A DNA stretch of 64,000 nucleotides from Baylisascaris procyonis (lineage: Eukaryota > Nematoda > Chromadorea > Rhabditida > Ascarididae), in assembly GCA_037389465.1 (NCBI GenBank), contig JAZARR010000105.1, positions 2,728,001 through 2,792,000 of the forward strand. The letters run 5' to 3'. Positions within the stretch are counted from its first letter, which is position 1. Every line of letters begins with the position of its first letter. Below are positions 50,310 to 62,798 of the stretch, in pieces. Under the pieces are notes generated by a model. That model had not been told where the DNA came from and did no database searches. It saw only the letters and a program-made list of their open reading frames with translations. The position numbers and the translations under genes are program-made.

Positions 50310-50720
50310 GATGCTTCGAGGACGCATAAAAAGCGTAAATGCCAAAATTGTTTGTGTATGGGGACTAGTGCGCATAGCCCCATTTCATAGACGGCACTGT
50401 TACCATGGTGATGAGATTGGCTGTATTCGATGAAGAAATGAAGGTGGTGCGCAAACTATTTTCCCTCATAAACCTTTATCGGCTTTTTGGCCATGCGTTC
50501 AACACATCACGTGTAATCAATGTAGTCGTAACTTCAAAAAACATCTTTCTATGTGCTCAGCAACACATCCGCTTTTTCACTTCCATTTATTCACTTTTTT
50601 ACAGTCGAATCTTTCTCGAGAATAAACTCTTCCAATGTCCATACTCATTTCTCGTCGTTTAACTCGAGCATTTGGTTAAACGAAGTCGTTTTCATTTGCA
50701 TCATTCAGTGCTAAACGATT
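50310..50720 (+). pseudogene. Possible decayed zinc-finger gene fragments
   Basis: Three nearby stretches in different plus frames carry Cys/His patterns: KCQNCLCMGTSAHS (about 50,340), ITCNQCSRNFKKHLSMCSATH (about 50,506-50,570) and KLFQCPYSFLVV then a stop and KRSRFHLHH (about 50,625-50,705). CNQCxxNFxxHLxxC and FQCPYxF are reminiscent of C2H2 fingers, but spacing is imperfect and stops intervene. An upstream peptide MENAGDLRMYHRRLQMEAQ (50,109-50,165) ends at a GTAATA that could be a weak donor. I regard this as suggestive only. Confidence 0.2.
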
Positions 50721-51059
50721 CAATTTTTTTGCGAAACACACTTCAAGGTAAAGGCATCAAAGTCAATTTCTCGGAAATCTTCCATTATGGGGCTCATTAC
50801 GACTGTCGTCAGCTCACGATCAAGGCTTTTGCCAATCCGCTAAATGGTACTCATTATGTGACGCTCCATAGACGTAATAATGACTCGCTTCTGTTTGAAA
50901 TCCCAACATGAATGCTGGACTCTTCCCACATCACAGAGTAAGATGTAGCAGCCCTATGGCTATAGTAAATGAAAAACCTCTATTTTTTCAATAACAAGAA
51001 TCAGAAATATAAGTCTGACCATTACATACAACCCCCATAATCAAGCTTCTCAAATCAAA

Positions 51060-51251
51060 ATGCCCCTGAACGATCTCATTGGGCGATGCGTTCCGAACTC
51101 GCGTAATTTGGCCTGTAAGCGAATTCAGAATACTCATTCGAGATGTCACTGGTCCAACACGTCTGATGGATATTCCTTAAGATGCAACAGAAACGCTGTG
51201 AATGAAATGAGGCTCCGAAAGGTGGGACTGGATATAGAGCTACAGTACTAA
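51060..51251 (+). mobile_element. Possible Merlin/IS1595-type transposase zinc-ribbon fragment
   Basis: The 63-codon ORF contains THSRCHWSNTSDGYSLRC followed by NRNAVNEMRLRKV. ISXO2/Merlin transposases begin with a zinc ribbon whose second half reads DGY-x-WRC, a few residues, CRKE-x-S-x-RKG. DGYS, RC and E-M-R-LRK fit in order and spacing, while the tryptophan and one cysteine are replaced. No DDE catalytic part could be recognised downstream, so this would be a short dead fragment. Confidence 0.35.
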
Positions 51252-51299
51252 ATTTTGGGAATGCCACTTAAAATTGCAGCCGAAAATCTCTTAACATTC

Positions 51300-54200
51300 A
51301 AAACTTCTTACCTTATTGTTACAACAATTGAAAACTACCTGAAGAGTTTTATGCAGCACGATTGCATTTATAGTACAATTTCCAATACAGCAACAGAATA
51401 TAGGTGAATAGCGATATTCAATGCAGAACAATGTAGCAAGCATTTTCAAAGGATCTTAGATTCACCTGTATTTGTTTTCGCTTGTCAAAACCATCTTTCG
51501 GCTAGAAATATGTATTATCTGTTTGTCTTAATGCTTTTCATCCGTAAATGGTAATTGTGTAATAAAGGGATCGAAAATAACGCTCATCTCTATCGGCTGC
51601 AACACAGAAGCATTGATGGACGTATTAATTATTTAATCCGAAGATGTTCTTTGAAGGTGTGCCTTCGACGGCATGAGACTGAGAGCTTCACTGGCTGATC
51701 TCAACATATGCTTGCACTCATTCGTTCTTCGCTTCCTTTCACTAACACACTCATCAAATGAAGGAACAATCTGAAATAGTTAAATCCATAGCTGAGTGAT
51801 TATGCAAGAATAACTTGAATTCGAAACGTATTTGCGAAGACTAACATTCTCCTGATAAGCTATGATGAGAAGACAAGGTTGTATAGAATACTTTTTAGAG
51901 GGCTTGACATAATAGCGCGATGGCTAACTAAAAAACTGGACTCTTTAGTGTTTTTTTCCACAAAAAAGGCATACAATCAAATTTTCTTCGCAAACGGCAG
52001 TCTATTCCTTCCTTTCATTCTGTTTTCAACAGCACCAGCAACGCCCAAAATTTCATGGCAATTTAAAGTGGATAAATATATTTCTTTAGATAAAGATGAA
52101 GCTAGTTTCCATTAAACGGCAGAAGGTGAACCGAGAGTAGAAAATAAGCATATGTAATGCGCTACTAGTATAGATAAGGTCGAGCAAGTCGAATAGCAAT
52201 GTGGCTATTGACTATTATAACATGTGGATGGAGCACATGCATATGCATTGCTCACAAATGAGATAAAAGAAAAGGAGCTCGCATGTCGGGAAGCAATTTT
52301 TGACACCATTGCTAAGGCATTCATTTGGGACCACCAATTGAGTACTTCACAAGACAGCTAAGATAAGAACGCTAACTATTTCTTCACACGCTTATTTCAA
52401 ACAGTGAAGCCCTTGATGATACTCCTAACATAGCGCAAAAGGACCGACTGATACACTAAATCCTCAGCCGTTCACCTTCGAATAGCTCGCTAAACACGAG
52501 ATTTCTTGTGTTTGTCAGTTCCCACATTGAAAGGTTGTAAGGAAGATGTTGTCGATTTGAAACGAAGATTGTGCGTACTGAGTAGGTACTCGTTATGCGG
52601 GTAGGTAATCAAGTGGACAGAAGGAGGAGTTGCAAGTTAAAATGAATGTATTATGCCTTAAAACCAATGGTACACTTGTATGTTGCACCTGTCGAAATAA
52701 GGAGGAGCGAATCAGTGCTGATCCCCCTCAACGATAACGTTTGCCGGCATGAAGCGCATCACTTTAGAAGCGCTTGCGGCATGAGGCAACTTCATCATCC
52801 TCTAACGAACGTGATGTAAACGCAACACGCTGCCCGTTGGCCTAAGTCGATGTTTCGTGCGTTCGTTTCGTCGTCATGGTATAGGGAGTAAAGTAGCACG
52901 GTGCGCGTCAAGGGTGCGGCCATTGCCTTCCTTTTTGCTAAAAGGCCGCTGATCCCCGACAAGATTGCTCCACCAATGCTGCCGTCCTTCATGCACATGG
53001 TATTTTTAACGTCTGAAAGCAACATTTCATTGAGCATTACATAAACAGGACCCAGTATGCGCTATTGAAGATAATAGTGTCTCGCAATCATCCCCCACTT
53101 CCCAAAGCATTTGTCTGATGCATATTACGAATGGCTTAATTATCGTGTCATAACAAAAAACGATTAGGTGTTAAACATTTCCTAACAGAAGTGCCTCATT
53201 CCGTATCCGATGATATCGTTGGTGAGCTCCGAGAGACTTCAGAAGACGCTACTCTTGAATCAATGCAGATGTTAGTTTGTGAATCAGTGTCTTTTACCTA
53301 GTCTTGAAGTTATCATCTGAAAAAAAATTGTGGCATTGCAGAGCTCAAAAAAATGACAAGCCAAAAGTGGTGAGTTTCAGAGGATCTTGCGATGAGTAAA
53401 CGGGCCCTGTGAGAATGAAACAGCATTTATGAATCACTGTCTCTTGGTGGCGCCATGGGCTCTCAGATTGCATGTGTCATGGTGAGACACGCTGAAAATG
53501 CTAGGAAAGTGTGTAAAAGACGGATTCAAACAATGCATCGCGCATGCTCCATTTGCGGTGAGCAACAATGAAATACGCAAGTGTGCGCACAAAAAGTGGC
53601 CCGCTGAGTGGCAGCCGATCAACAAAAAACCTGTCGTGCTTTTGTAGGATTTTGCGTGTTCGCCCGTCTCACAAACAACACTCATCGAGTGCGCGTCATT
53701 TCGTCACACTCAAACGGCCATACATGTGCCCGTGCAATCACCGTTGAAGCGTATGAACCCGCCGGCTCATTCATGCGCAATCACCTAGCTGAATAGCAGC
53801 AACACAGGAATCAGCAAGAACGACTTGTCGACACCGTCCAAGCTAGGTGCAAACGAGTATGGGACTCATATCAATGCTATCAAAGTCATTAAGAAAGCGT
53901 GAGTAGTATGAGAAGTGTCACATGGTCACATTTCGAGCAACGTGAGATGCTGCCACTGACATGCCGAGGTGCTAATTGCTGATAGACGAGTGTTGTGCTA
54001 ACTTCCTTTCTTTTCGATTGAAGACGCCTCAGACTGTGACCTAGATGCAATCTAACCAACTTCGTCCGACGATGAAAACAGCCTATACAGACGACTACTA
54101 CTTATATAGAGTACATTTCACCGACATTATTCGTGCGTGATTCTAAGCGTTATTATAAAGGAAGCATCCCCTAACATGGATCGGCTTCTCATCCTCCCCC

Positions 54201-55900
54201 ATTACCAAAGAGATTTTCTGACGTGCAAATGGGTAATTAACGGCCTCTAAGGTCAAAGGGATGTTCCATGCTTAAAGACGCTTCACGAGCATAAGCCCGT
54301 GACAATAAGACGTCATTTATCTTAGAGCACTCTTCTGATTGAGTATGGATTATAAGTTGGTGTAGATAAGCAGAAGCTATCCGGCAACAGTCAGCTAAGT
54401 GATAACGTCATTTACTCTTGTCGGCACAGCAGTGGCATGAAGCGGTGTAAATAGCAGCTATTAAACGAGCTATGCAAGCAGATAAACACGCCAACAATGC
54501 AACTGCATCCACGGGCAGGAAACAAGTTCGCCGCAATAAAAGGTGCCACAGTGATAGCAGATGGGGGGATAAATTTATGTTCGCTATTACGTTCTAGATG
54601 AATGGTGGGTGTCGAAATGTGAAATGAGCAACTCACCTATTGCGAGATACTTTCGTCAATAAGCATCGTAAATGATCGCCTCCCACTTGTCCATTGAGTG
54701 AATCTAGTACAACTTGCCATAACGGCGTCCTACAGGGAAGCTCCGATACTGATGAAGCAACGCAATAGCAAGAACATCATTCGATTTAAGCATGCTGCAC
54801 AATCGCTGATATTAGAAGAATCGAAATTTCCATTTTCTTGACATTTTTTCTCAATTCCTCAGTTCTATATGACATCATCAAATTTGAATCTCGCTTACCT
54901 CTTGAATATTTGACCAACTGAAGATCTTAGAGCATGTTCATATGTGATTTCCATATCTATCTATTAGCTTATCAATTGTGCTCATCTTTTTACGTGAGTG
55001 TGTGTAATAGCCTCTAGTCATAATACAAAATAATTTCGTGGTCAAGAAGATCAAAGGAAATATGAGCCTTAAATATTAGAGAGTCATCTATCATTATGCG
55101 CTGTTCGCAAACACTAAATTTCGATTGTCTTTATTTGATTTTTGAATGTATTTTCACGGTAAAGCAAATAAATTTGCTGAAATCATTGCGTCACACCATC
55201 AGCTATGACAGTGCTTCTCTAATTTTTTCTTTAGGCCAAACTTTCAATGTAAAAATTAACTGGAAATGCGCTAGATTTTTATTAGCAAGAAATACCAGTG
55301 GATAAAAACGAAAAACTCGTAGCGTCGCTTAAGTTTTAGAGAGAACACAAATGCTTCATAATATCACCGTGGGACATCATGGAATTGCAAAACATTGCAG
55401 CTTCTCATCATATAGGCCATCTTCTTTTGCCACGCGAAACCACTTGGGAACCACTGGGTTATAGAGTGAAAAAAAAACGAGTTTTATTATTCAGTGCTGA
55501 ACAATAGCGAGTTCCGCTGACCCACCTTATCTAAATGGTAGGCGAAAAGCGATTTGAGATTCCAGTGTCACGCCTGAAGGGATCAAAATACCAAGTGAAG
55601 GGACTAGACGGATTTCGATTAGAAAGGAAGAAGGTCTCCACTACTGGTTTGCGGCCATTTGAGAAGCGCCTCCGGTAATCATAGAACAGCGCATTAAATC
55701 GGTGGTGAATACTCGAAGTTCCGGAATCCCCTGTGGTATGCGGTATTTGTTGCATCTGTATAACCGTTCGCCTGAGAAAATAAACTCATTCATAACCAAG
55801 CTTGTCTTGTTTTTTTCGGCACATTAAAAACATTGATCTGCGGCTGTTCACACTTCCTCATTTGTTTGGACACCGAAAAGGAAGGGTTAGACAGCATCGT
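51300..55900. other. Gene-poor interval, no family recognised
   Basis: No ORF here resembles a known family. The most gene-like stretch is the minus ORF at 52,795-53,037, noted in the findings. The part from 52.8 to 54.0 kb is GC-richer than average. Nothing else stands out. Confidence 0.4.
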
Positions 55901-55924
55901 CTTACATGCCATGTAGACTGCCCA

Positions 55925-56110
55925 TGTACTTTCTCGGTCCTATTTTTGGCTGACTTTTGTCAATTATCAACGATCAGCTGACCAATTACACCCATTTCGT
56001 AAGCATTCCACAAACAAAAAAGCATCTGACTTTCTTCACAGTTGTTTACCGCATATTTACAATTGCTGAGAATATCATGTTCAATTTTCGATGCAATAAG
56101 AGCCCTTAAA
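55925..56110 (+). mobile_element. Possible retroelement integrase-like fragment
   Basis: One plus frame reads MYFLGPIFG, stop, LLSIINDQLTNYTHFVSIPQ, then TFFTVVYRIFTIAENIMFNF. Gypsy/BEL-type integrases begin their catalytic core with a D-(F/L)-x-GP block, then a strand of the type L-x-V-I-D-x-x-(T/S)-(K/R)-(Y/F) and a short run to a Pro. FLGP, SIINDQLTNY and FVSIP match that pattern at the right distances, with Asn in place of the first part of the VID motif. No protease, reverse transcriptase or LTR was found nearby. Confidence 0.28.
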
Positions 56111-59100
56111 AATAGGCTTCAGATGCGTCGCATCACTGCAAACCGTATCCTGTAGCACTATCGCCTCACACATCATGCAAGCGTGAAATACACCCCTAGC
56201 CTAACCTGTGACAGTGCTTCATACTGATTTCTTCAACCACAGCGCTAGACGCCACGAAGCCGATGATTTATACACTACGCGTCGATGAAAACAGCAACGC
56301 GTGCGACATTAAACTGACAGGCTTCTGAGCCTCGACTATATATTCGCCTGACTTTGAAAAGGATAATTTGCCCACCACTTAAACTGCGTTCACACTCGGC
56401 TCACGTCACGAAACTTTCAATCCTTCTGCAAGAACGATTCAGAATTCCCGTAGACTCCTAAAGCTTTTCGAGCGCAAAATAGAGGTTATGGAGGTCACCT
56501 CGTAAGGTTGTAATAGTCGAATTTTAGGAACAGCACGAATGGCATGCTGCAGAAGTAGGAACTACACCTTTATGCGAACCTGGCTCTTTTTGGGTGGCGG
56601 GGGAGGATATTAAGCAGTTTTTCAAGCGACTCGGAGTAAATTGTTTAAGCCATAAGTGCCAATATTACTGTTAGAGCCAATTACCTCAGCGCAATTAGCA
56701 CAAATGCCGGGACTTGCACTGTGAAATTTTTGCCAGCCGGATCGCAGTGCCGCCTGACTTTTACAGCCTGTTGCATAGTGCAGTTTCGTAAGTATTTTGA
56801 AAGGAATGAAATGATTGCTGCAACATGATAAGGACGAGATGGAACTTAACGATAACTTCCTACAGTCGACAAGTTTGAGTTCCGAAAGCTAATACATAGC
56901 ACGAACTATTGCATGAAATGTGAACTTGTGGCAATCATAATTCGCGAGTTGAACCTATCGGACAATAAACGCAACCATGTATGCGAGCTATTCAGCGAAC
57001 GGTACTGAAATCCACTGAGCTTCGTTCAGACAACTGCTTGTAAGAGTAGGTGGGGCGCGTGTTCAAACTCTTCCGTTTACATCAATATGCTCCAGTCTCA
57101 CCCAACACTGTGATCGCATTGACGAAGCCAAGCGCTGGTAAAATAGTGATTTGCATATCCTGCTTGCCCAGCACCCTTGTTTCATCAGTTTAATTCACTG
57201 CGTTCTCTTAAATCACCTGTCGTACCAGAATATCAACTCCCTACTATGTTTCGTTCGCGTTTCGCTGTCCCGCCCATCTACACATCATACCTGAAGACGA
57301 CACATGACATCTCAAGAACCAAACGTTGCCGCAAATGATTGTTAATTGAGACCTAGTTTTGCAAAAAAATTGGATGCGCCGCTGAATTGGTGAATCATCT
57401 GACAGAAACGCGTGTGACTCGGCTTTGGCGTTTCTTCGAATCCTCGTATCAACTAATCCATTCGAGAGTTGCGCGATACAGTGCTCCGTATGCTGGAGTG
57501 GAACTGCGAAGGCATATTAAATAACCCGTCAATTGCCTTTTTACGTGAAACTCTATGCCTAAAGGGTTCAACTCCTCGTTTGAAAACCTCACAGGCACAC
57601 CCTCACCTATCGATGTCTCAGTTCCTTTTCTATCGCATAACACTGCTATGAGGACTAACGTAGTTCACACTCCGCACGCATCTAAAAGGAGATCGAAACT
57701 AAACAATACCCGAGAACGGGGATGCAAAGGAGCGCTCAAAGACTATGCTTCGTGCCAGAGCAGGGATCAAGCGCCTGTAAATTGGAAGCACGCCAAACTA
57801 AGTGAGGACCGTGAGATGTCTGAACTGGTGGGCTAACAAAGTAGCGCACCAACGAGCGATGGTTTGCAGTGTTCTTTGCAATCGGTCGCGTGTAGGTGTA
57901 ACGAGCAGCGCATAGCGGTAGCAGGTGTGTTCAAGTGCGCAGTGGGGGTGGGGGAGGGAAGACTCCGGCTCGCTCATGGCAGCACGGTCTCAACACCTCC
58001 CGGATGCCACTGGGGTGCTTACTTATGTTTCGAGTGCCCTTGGCTCGCACCAAATGGGTAACAGTCTATACGTGCAAACTAAAGTCACTTCTCGAGCTCC
58101 GAGCCAGCATTCGTTTGATGGTGTGTGGATGTTGCCGTGTGTGTAGATGACATTGGCCGATGTGATGCGGTAAGGGGCTGTTACCAAACGAACATGATTA
58201 TTGCATCTGACAAAATCAAGCGCACGGAACACAACAAAAGAAAAGGGAAACGCAAGTTATTACAAAGATTACGCACAGATAAGGAGCAAAGAGGAAAGCC
58301 ATACAAAGTACAAAACATCCACAACATCCGGCGCTCACAAAAATCAAGCTCTACCGAGTGCGCGCCACATAATTCCGAAACGAAGATGGCAAGAAGCGTC
58401 AGTGAATCGCAGATCAGTGCTCGTTTCGCGAGTTGTGAAATACCTGCCCGTGCCTGCAGCATGCGGGCTGGTCAAATGTTCTGCCCATCCCACCTTCAAG
58501 CCAGAACCATTCCTTTAGCAACAAGCTTCCAACATGCACCCGCTAGGCAAATGTGATGTGAACAACACATACAGAGAGGACTACGAGCGCCACAAAAACA
58601 CGAGAAACCGCGTAGAGCTGAGAAGGATCACGTGCCGTCTGAACAAGGGTGCCCGCTGTGTGTATGTGAAAGAGACGGCTCAGCCAAAACGGACAACAGG
58701 TGAAAAGGAGTGCGCCTGAGTGCAACTAGCCTCTGATATGATCCCCTTGCTGCTCCAAGAGTTAAACGCATTAGCCGACAGCTGCATACACTTAACTTTC
58801 TCCCACTTAATACTCGCGTTTATATGAGTGCATAAATTGCAAGCAGCAACATTTTGTGGAGGATATTTCTTCAGTAATTATGTAGGAGCCGTCAGAGAAT
58901 CAAAGAATCACTTCGCAGACTTTTTCTTAACGACATTTGAAATACAGCCCATGATTACACAACTGCATCGTCCTCAGATAATTATACTAATAATGACTGC
59001 ACCTTCCTTCACTTACCAACCTATAGAATAAAAAGAACTCGAACTCCCAAAGGGCTGACTACTAGCCCAGTTAAATGAGTGATCGAAGCAACCCAAGTGC

Positions 59101-62100
59101 AGACGTGAACATGGTCTACTTCGAGCAGCGGCCAGCAAAATAAATAAAAACACACAAATATGATAAAGTCAACATCAAAGAATGAGAGCAATTTGGTGGT
59201 GATCAGATAAACAAGTGAAAGGGGAAATGTAGCAATGGAAAACAACGCAAATAAAACGTGGTCATCACTATAAAATGCGTTGTGTGCATATCACAGAGGC
59301 TGACAACAGGGACAGCATCATAAAACTTGTCTCAAGATGTGAATGGGATCAACGAGCCAACGTGTCCACCAAAAATCCTCACAATCTTTTGTTCCAGCTA
59401 ATCATGTGATAAAGTGGTAAGGCTAAAGGCTTCTACTTCGATTAAAAATAAGAGAAATCAATCAAGTGCCAGCTAAGAATTTGTGAAAAAAAAGATTCAA
59501 ACAATTCAGGTGAGATATACGTGGCTCGAGGAAACCCGTTCAAAGAAAAAATGAAGTAAGCATTACAAGTAGTTCGCACCCTCAAAGGTGCTAAAAACGA
59601 ATACGAGGAATGCACATTATTTGGTCTATGAAGTCTGTAGAGATAAAACAAAAGAATAAACAAAAACAATCGAGTAAGAGGATACCCCAAGGCAAGAAAG
59701 CAGCTAGTGGTGAATTCATCTATGCGAAAAAAACACAATAAGATGCGTCGCCTAACTGCATGGATCACTCCTCGGCTTTATTACATGCGACGCCTTAGGC
59801 GAGCTGGCAGAAGCACGGAGCGTGCGTCCAGAGCCTGGACCAGGAGCATTTCCGTTATCACCAAACTTCAAAAGACGATAAGATGGCGCGTCGAATGCAA
59901 CAAGTGCCCAGAAGTGCTCGATAAAACTACGCAAGTGGGTACCAATATAAATATATCCCAACAAGCCAATAAACAGTGAAAAGTCTCTGAAAATATGGAA
60001 TTTGTGTGCAAATGACGAGTGTTAAATGCGAAAAAATGCAGAAAATCCACACAGAGACATACCAGCTGTCTTCTGCAAGCTTGAAGTGGGCGTGCCTCTC
60101 TTGAAGTTATTTTGTCAGCAAATCATAGTCGCGTGAATTCGCCGTTAGAATGCACTCGATTAGCTGAAAATAACGATACGCTTCAATGAATGTGCAAACA
60201 AACGATCACACAGTACGCACAGTTCGTAAATCAACCTCACAAAGGCTTGCGTGCCTCTCGAGAAACCACAGCTCAGATTCCTTTCCACTTCCTGTAGTAT
60301 TAAGAAAACAACTGCTTCTTCGTTTGGTTCGAAGCTAACTTATACGCCATCTCTCAAGGTACGCACCCACGACCTTTTACTACTGTCTAAGCAGCCAGCC
60401 TTTCAAAACTTAAAAAGGCTTTATGCAAATCACAATAATTCACGAACTCCAAATAATTACGGTATTCCAAACAACGTCTAAACAGCAGTAATTACAATAA
60501 ATCATGCTCACGAAAACTTCGTGGGTGGTCATGATAGTGACAAAGTGATAAGGATTTCATGAAAATTTGTTCGTAATGTAGAACTATCGAGACAACTTTT
60601 GCGACAGATCACAAGAAAATGTCGTATTAGCTACCGTAAGAATCTGGAACAGCAATAGTACTATAGCAATTTCAGGCAAGAAAAAGTCGCAATAAGCACT
60701 AAAGCAAACGGATTTCGTGTAACACTTACGGGAATAACCCCTGAGTACATTCAACAGAACAACGAGTATGTTCGCAGCAGCGAAACAACACGTAAGTTTC
60801 GGTTCATTCCTTTCTTAAAAATTCGGATCCCCTTATGAAATAAACTGCTGCAAATGAGGCTGAAAGTGAGGAGAAATCCGGATTGCTTTCGAAAACGATG
60901 AACAGAAATACTCAAAGAAGACTGCCAGTTTCCGGATAGAAGTTGAGCATTTCGTTCACCTGCGAGACATGCACATGTGCAGTCATTATATATAAATGAA
61001 ACGATGAAAGAAACAAAACTTGATGATGCGCATATGAACCAGAGAACGAATTTCTCAGAGCAGCGATAAAGAGCACTTCATTTCTGAGATGGTCAGTAAT
61101 GCTAAACACAACAGCAAAATCCGCGTGCGCAGAAAGAAAGATGAACGGCGCTATTAATGGCCAAGACAACAGCGAGACAGAGACTGCAAAACGTAAGAGG
61201 ACCAAAGAATATAGGCAACAGAAATGACGAGAGAATGAGGTGGACCAAAAGATGTCACAACAGAATACATGCACAACAAGATGACATGAATAAAACGCAT
61301 GGCGCGACTAATGGACACCTCGACCATTATATCGATATTCCAGTGCTAGCAATTTCATGGCCGGACGGTGTTGCGGGAACGACACGTCTCATATCGGGAA
61401 GGAAACAAACGAAAAGGGACAAAGTGAGAGAGGGTGCTGTGAGTGGTACTGGAAAACAGACGTAATGATGCAGGTGATGAGATCTACGTGCAGCAAACTA
61501 CAGCAGCTGTCGCTGATGCTACTTGCTCTTTGCAAGGTAACAACTTCTACGTTGTATATGACGGACAATGATGGTTTTCGATTGCTCGCCTCAATTTCTC
61601 AAAGCACTCCCAATGCTCGGCATCATCTCGGAACGAATGCTTTCCATGACTACGAAATCAATAATTGAAAGAATTCAAAAAAGGCGCAAAACGGACGTCT
61701 ACCGAGCGCACTCGGGAAAAAATAAAGAAGCGATAGGAACTTCAAGTTCGCGAACTAAGCAAGCAATTTCTCGCTTCCGCTAGAAGCACTTCATATATAT
61801 TACAGCTCCAACTTCTCCGCAAGCAGTAACAAGAGAACGAAACCTACACAAAAATGATGAACTTTACGGCGTTAAGCTTAGTCTCGTGCGAAGTTCTTGC
61901 AGCAGTCGATTCAACCATTAGCCGCAAGGAGCGAATTTCAGGTCGTTCAAATGGTAAGCCGAATGCTTGAAGTAGAAGAAATAAGACAGAGGCGAGACGA
62001 GCATAACAGGTACTGGGCATCGTAACAGACACTACTGGATAATGTAAACATAACAGAGACATTTTTCTCTGAGCAAATATAACACAAACACTTTTCCCTC

Positions 62101-62308
62101 GATCGTCAAGCGTAACCGACCGAACTCACATTAACACCAACCCAAACGCATGAAAATGTCACGGGCGACTACACATCACACCTACACCGCTCCAGCTTTT
62201 AGTTAGCAAACAACTGACGCCCATAAACTCTCGACAATGGGTCACATCATGACTAAAAACAGGAAGTGGAATCTCACAATCTGCATTTGATTCGCTGCGG
62301 CGAATAAA
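56111..62308. other. Gene-poor interval with overlapping ORFs
   Basis: The interval is about 6 kb. The part from 57.4 to 58.7 kb is GC- and CpG-richer and carries overlapping ORFs of 60-143 codons in all plus frames and on the minus strand, which argues for composition rather than coding. From 58.7 kb on, the plus strand is A-rich, as expected for the template side of minus-strand transcripts. I recognise no family. Confidence 0.4.
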
Positions 62309-62476
62309 ATGACAGTGAAAACTTGTGAAGGGGTATTTGCCTACCGGAGAGACAAGGCATTTGGCTACATAGGAAAAGAGGTGTGCAAAATCTGCGACAC
62401 GTGTTGCATCACGGATCTTTTAACCGCATGTCACATGAACGCATGCGACTGCTCGATTTCAAATCACGCAGTATGA
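62309..62476 (+). CDS. Small cysteine-rich ORF, 55 aa, function unknown
   Basis: The ORF runs from ATG to TGA without interruption. The peptide starts MTVKTCEGVFAYRRDK and has eight cysteines (6, 26, 29, 32, 33, 41, 46, 48), including VCKICDTCC and ACHMNACDC. There is no clear signal peptide, so a secreted knottin is less likely than a metal-binding or chance peptide. It lies about 120 bases beyond the stop codon of the minus-strand MEC-8-like gene and so is antisense to its 3' region. No family recognised; coding status uncertain. Confidence 0.2.
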   Translation: MTVKTCEGVFAYRRDKAFGYIGKEVCKICDTCCITDLLTACHMNACDCSISNHAV

Positions 62477-62597
62477 CTTCGTCCACTTCGCAAACGGTGA
62501 AAAGGAATAAGAAGCAGGCTTCTACGCGTTTTGTATGCACAATGTCTAATTTATAGAAAAAACGACAGCAAAAAAAAACAGACTAAAACACTGACCA

Positions 62598-62798
62598 TTA
62601 ACCGCTAACGTCGCCCATTTTGTTCTTTGCATATTCAATGCGCATGCCACCCCGCTCGGAGCTGGATATCTGAAAGCCTTGCAAGCTAGTCATTGCCTGT
62701 GTTGCTTGTCGTACATCTAAATATTCGACGAACGCAACCGATGTACCGCCTTTCGTATGCATCCGCAGACGACAAAAGCCGGGGAATGAGCGAAACAC
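62598..62798 (-). CDS. mec-8: MEC-8/RBPMS-like RNA-binding protein, terminal exon (second half of an RRM)
   Basis: The exon is 66 codons plus stop, entered in phase 0 after TATTGCAG. It reads VFRSFPGFCRLRMHTKGG, then VAFVEYLDVRQATQAM, SLQGFQISSSERGG, MRIEYAKNKMGDVSG and stop. VAFVEY is RNP1, ATxAMxxLQG is helix 2, and RIEYAKNKM is the last strand. This combination is characteristic of the couch-potato/RBPMS/MEC-8 group, and the pattern GFxRLRMH...RGGxRIEYAKxKM matches my recollection of the second RRM of nematode MEC-8, which ends shortly after the domain as here. MEC-8 regulates alternative splicing in muscle, hypodermis and touch neurons. RNP2 and the first RRM must lie upstream. I could not find them between 62,799 and 64,000, so the intron is over 1.2 kb and the gene is partial. 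Confidence 0.75.
   Translation of the reverse strand: MFRSFPGFCRLRMHTKGGTSVAFVEYLDVRQATQAMTSLQGFQISSSERGGMRIEYAKNKMGDVSG

Noticed and set aside
58125..58556. 143-codon plus-strand ORF
   Set aside because: The local GC content is high, several other frames on both strands are open over the same bases, and no domain or splice signal supports it.
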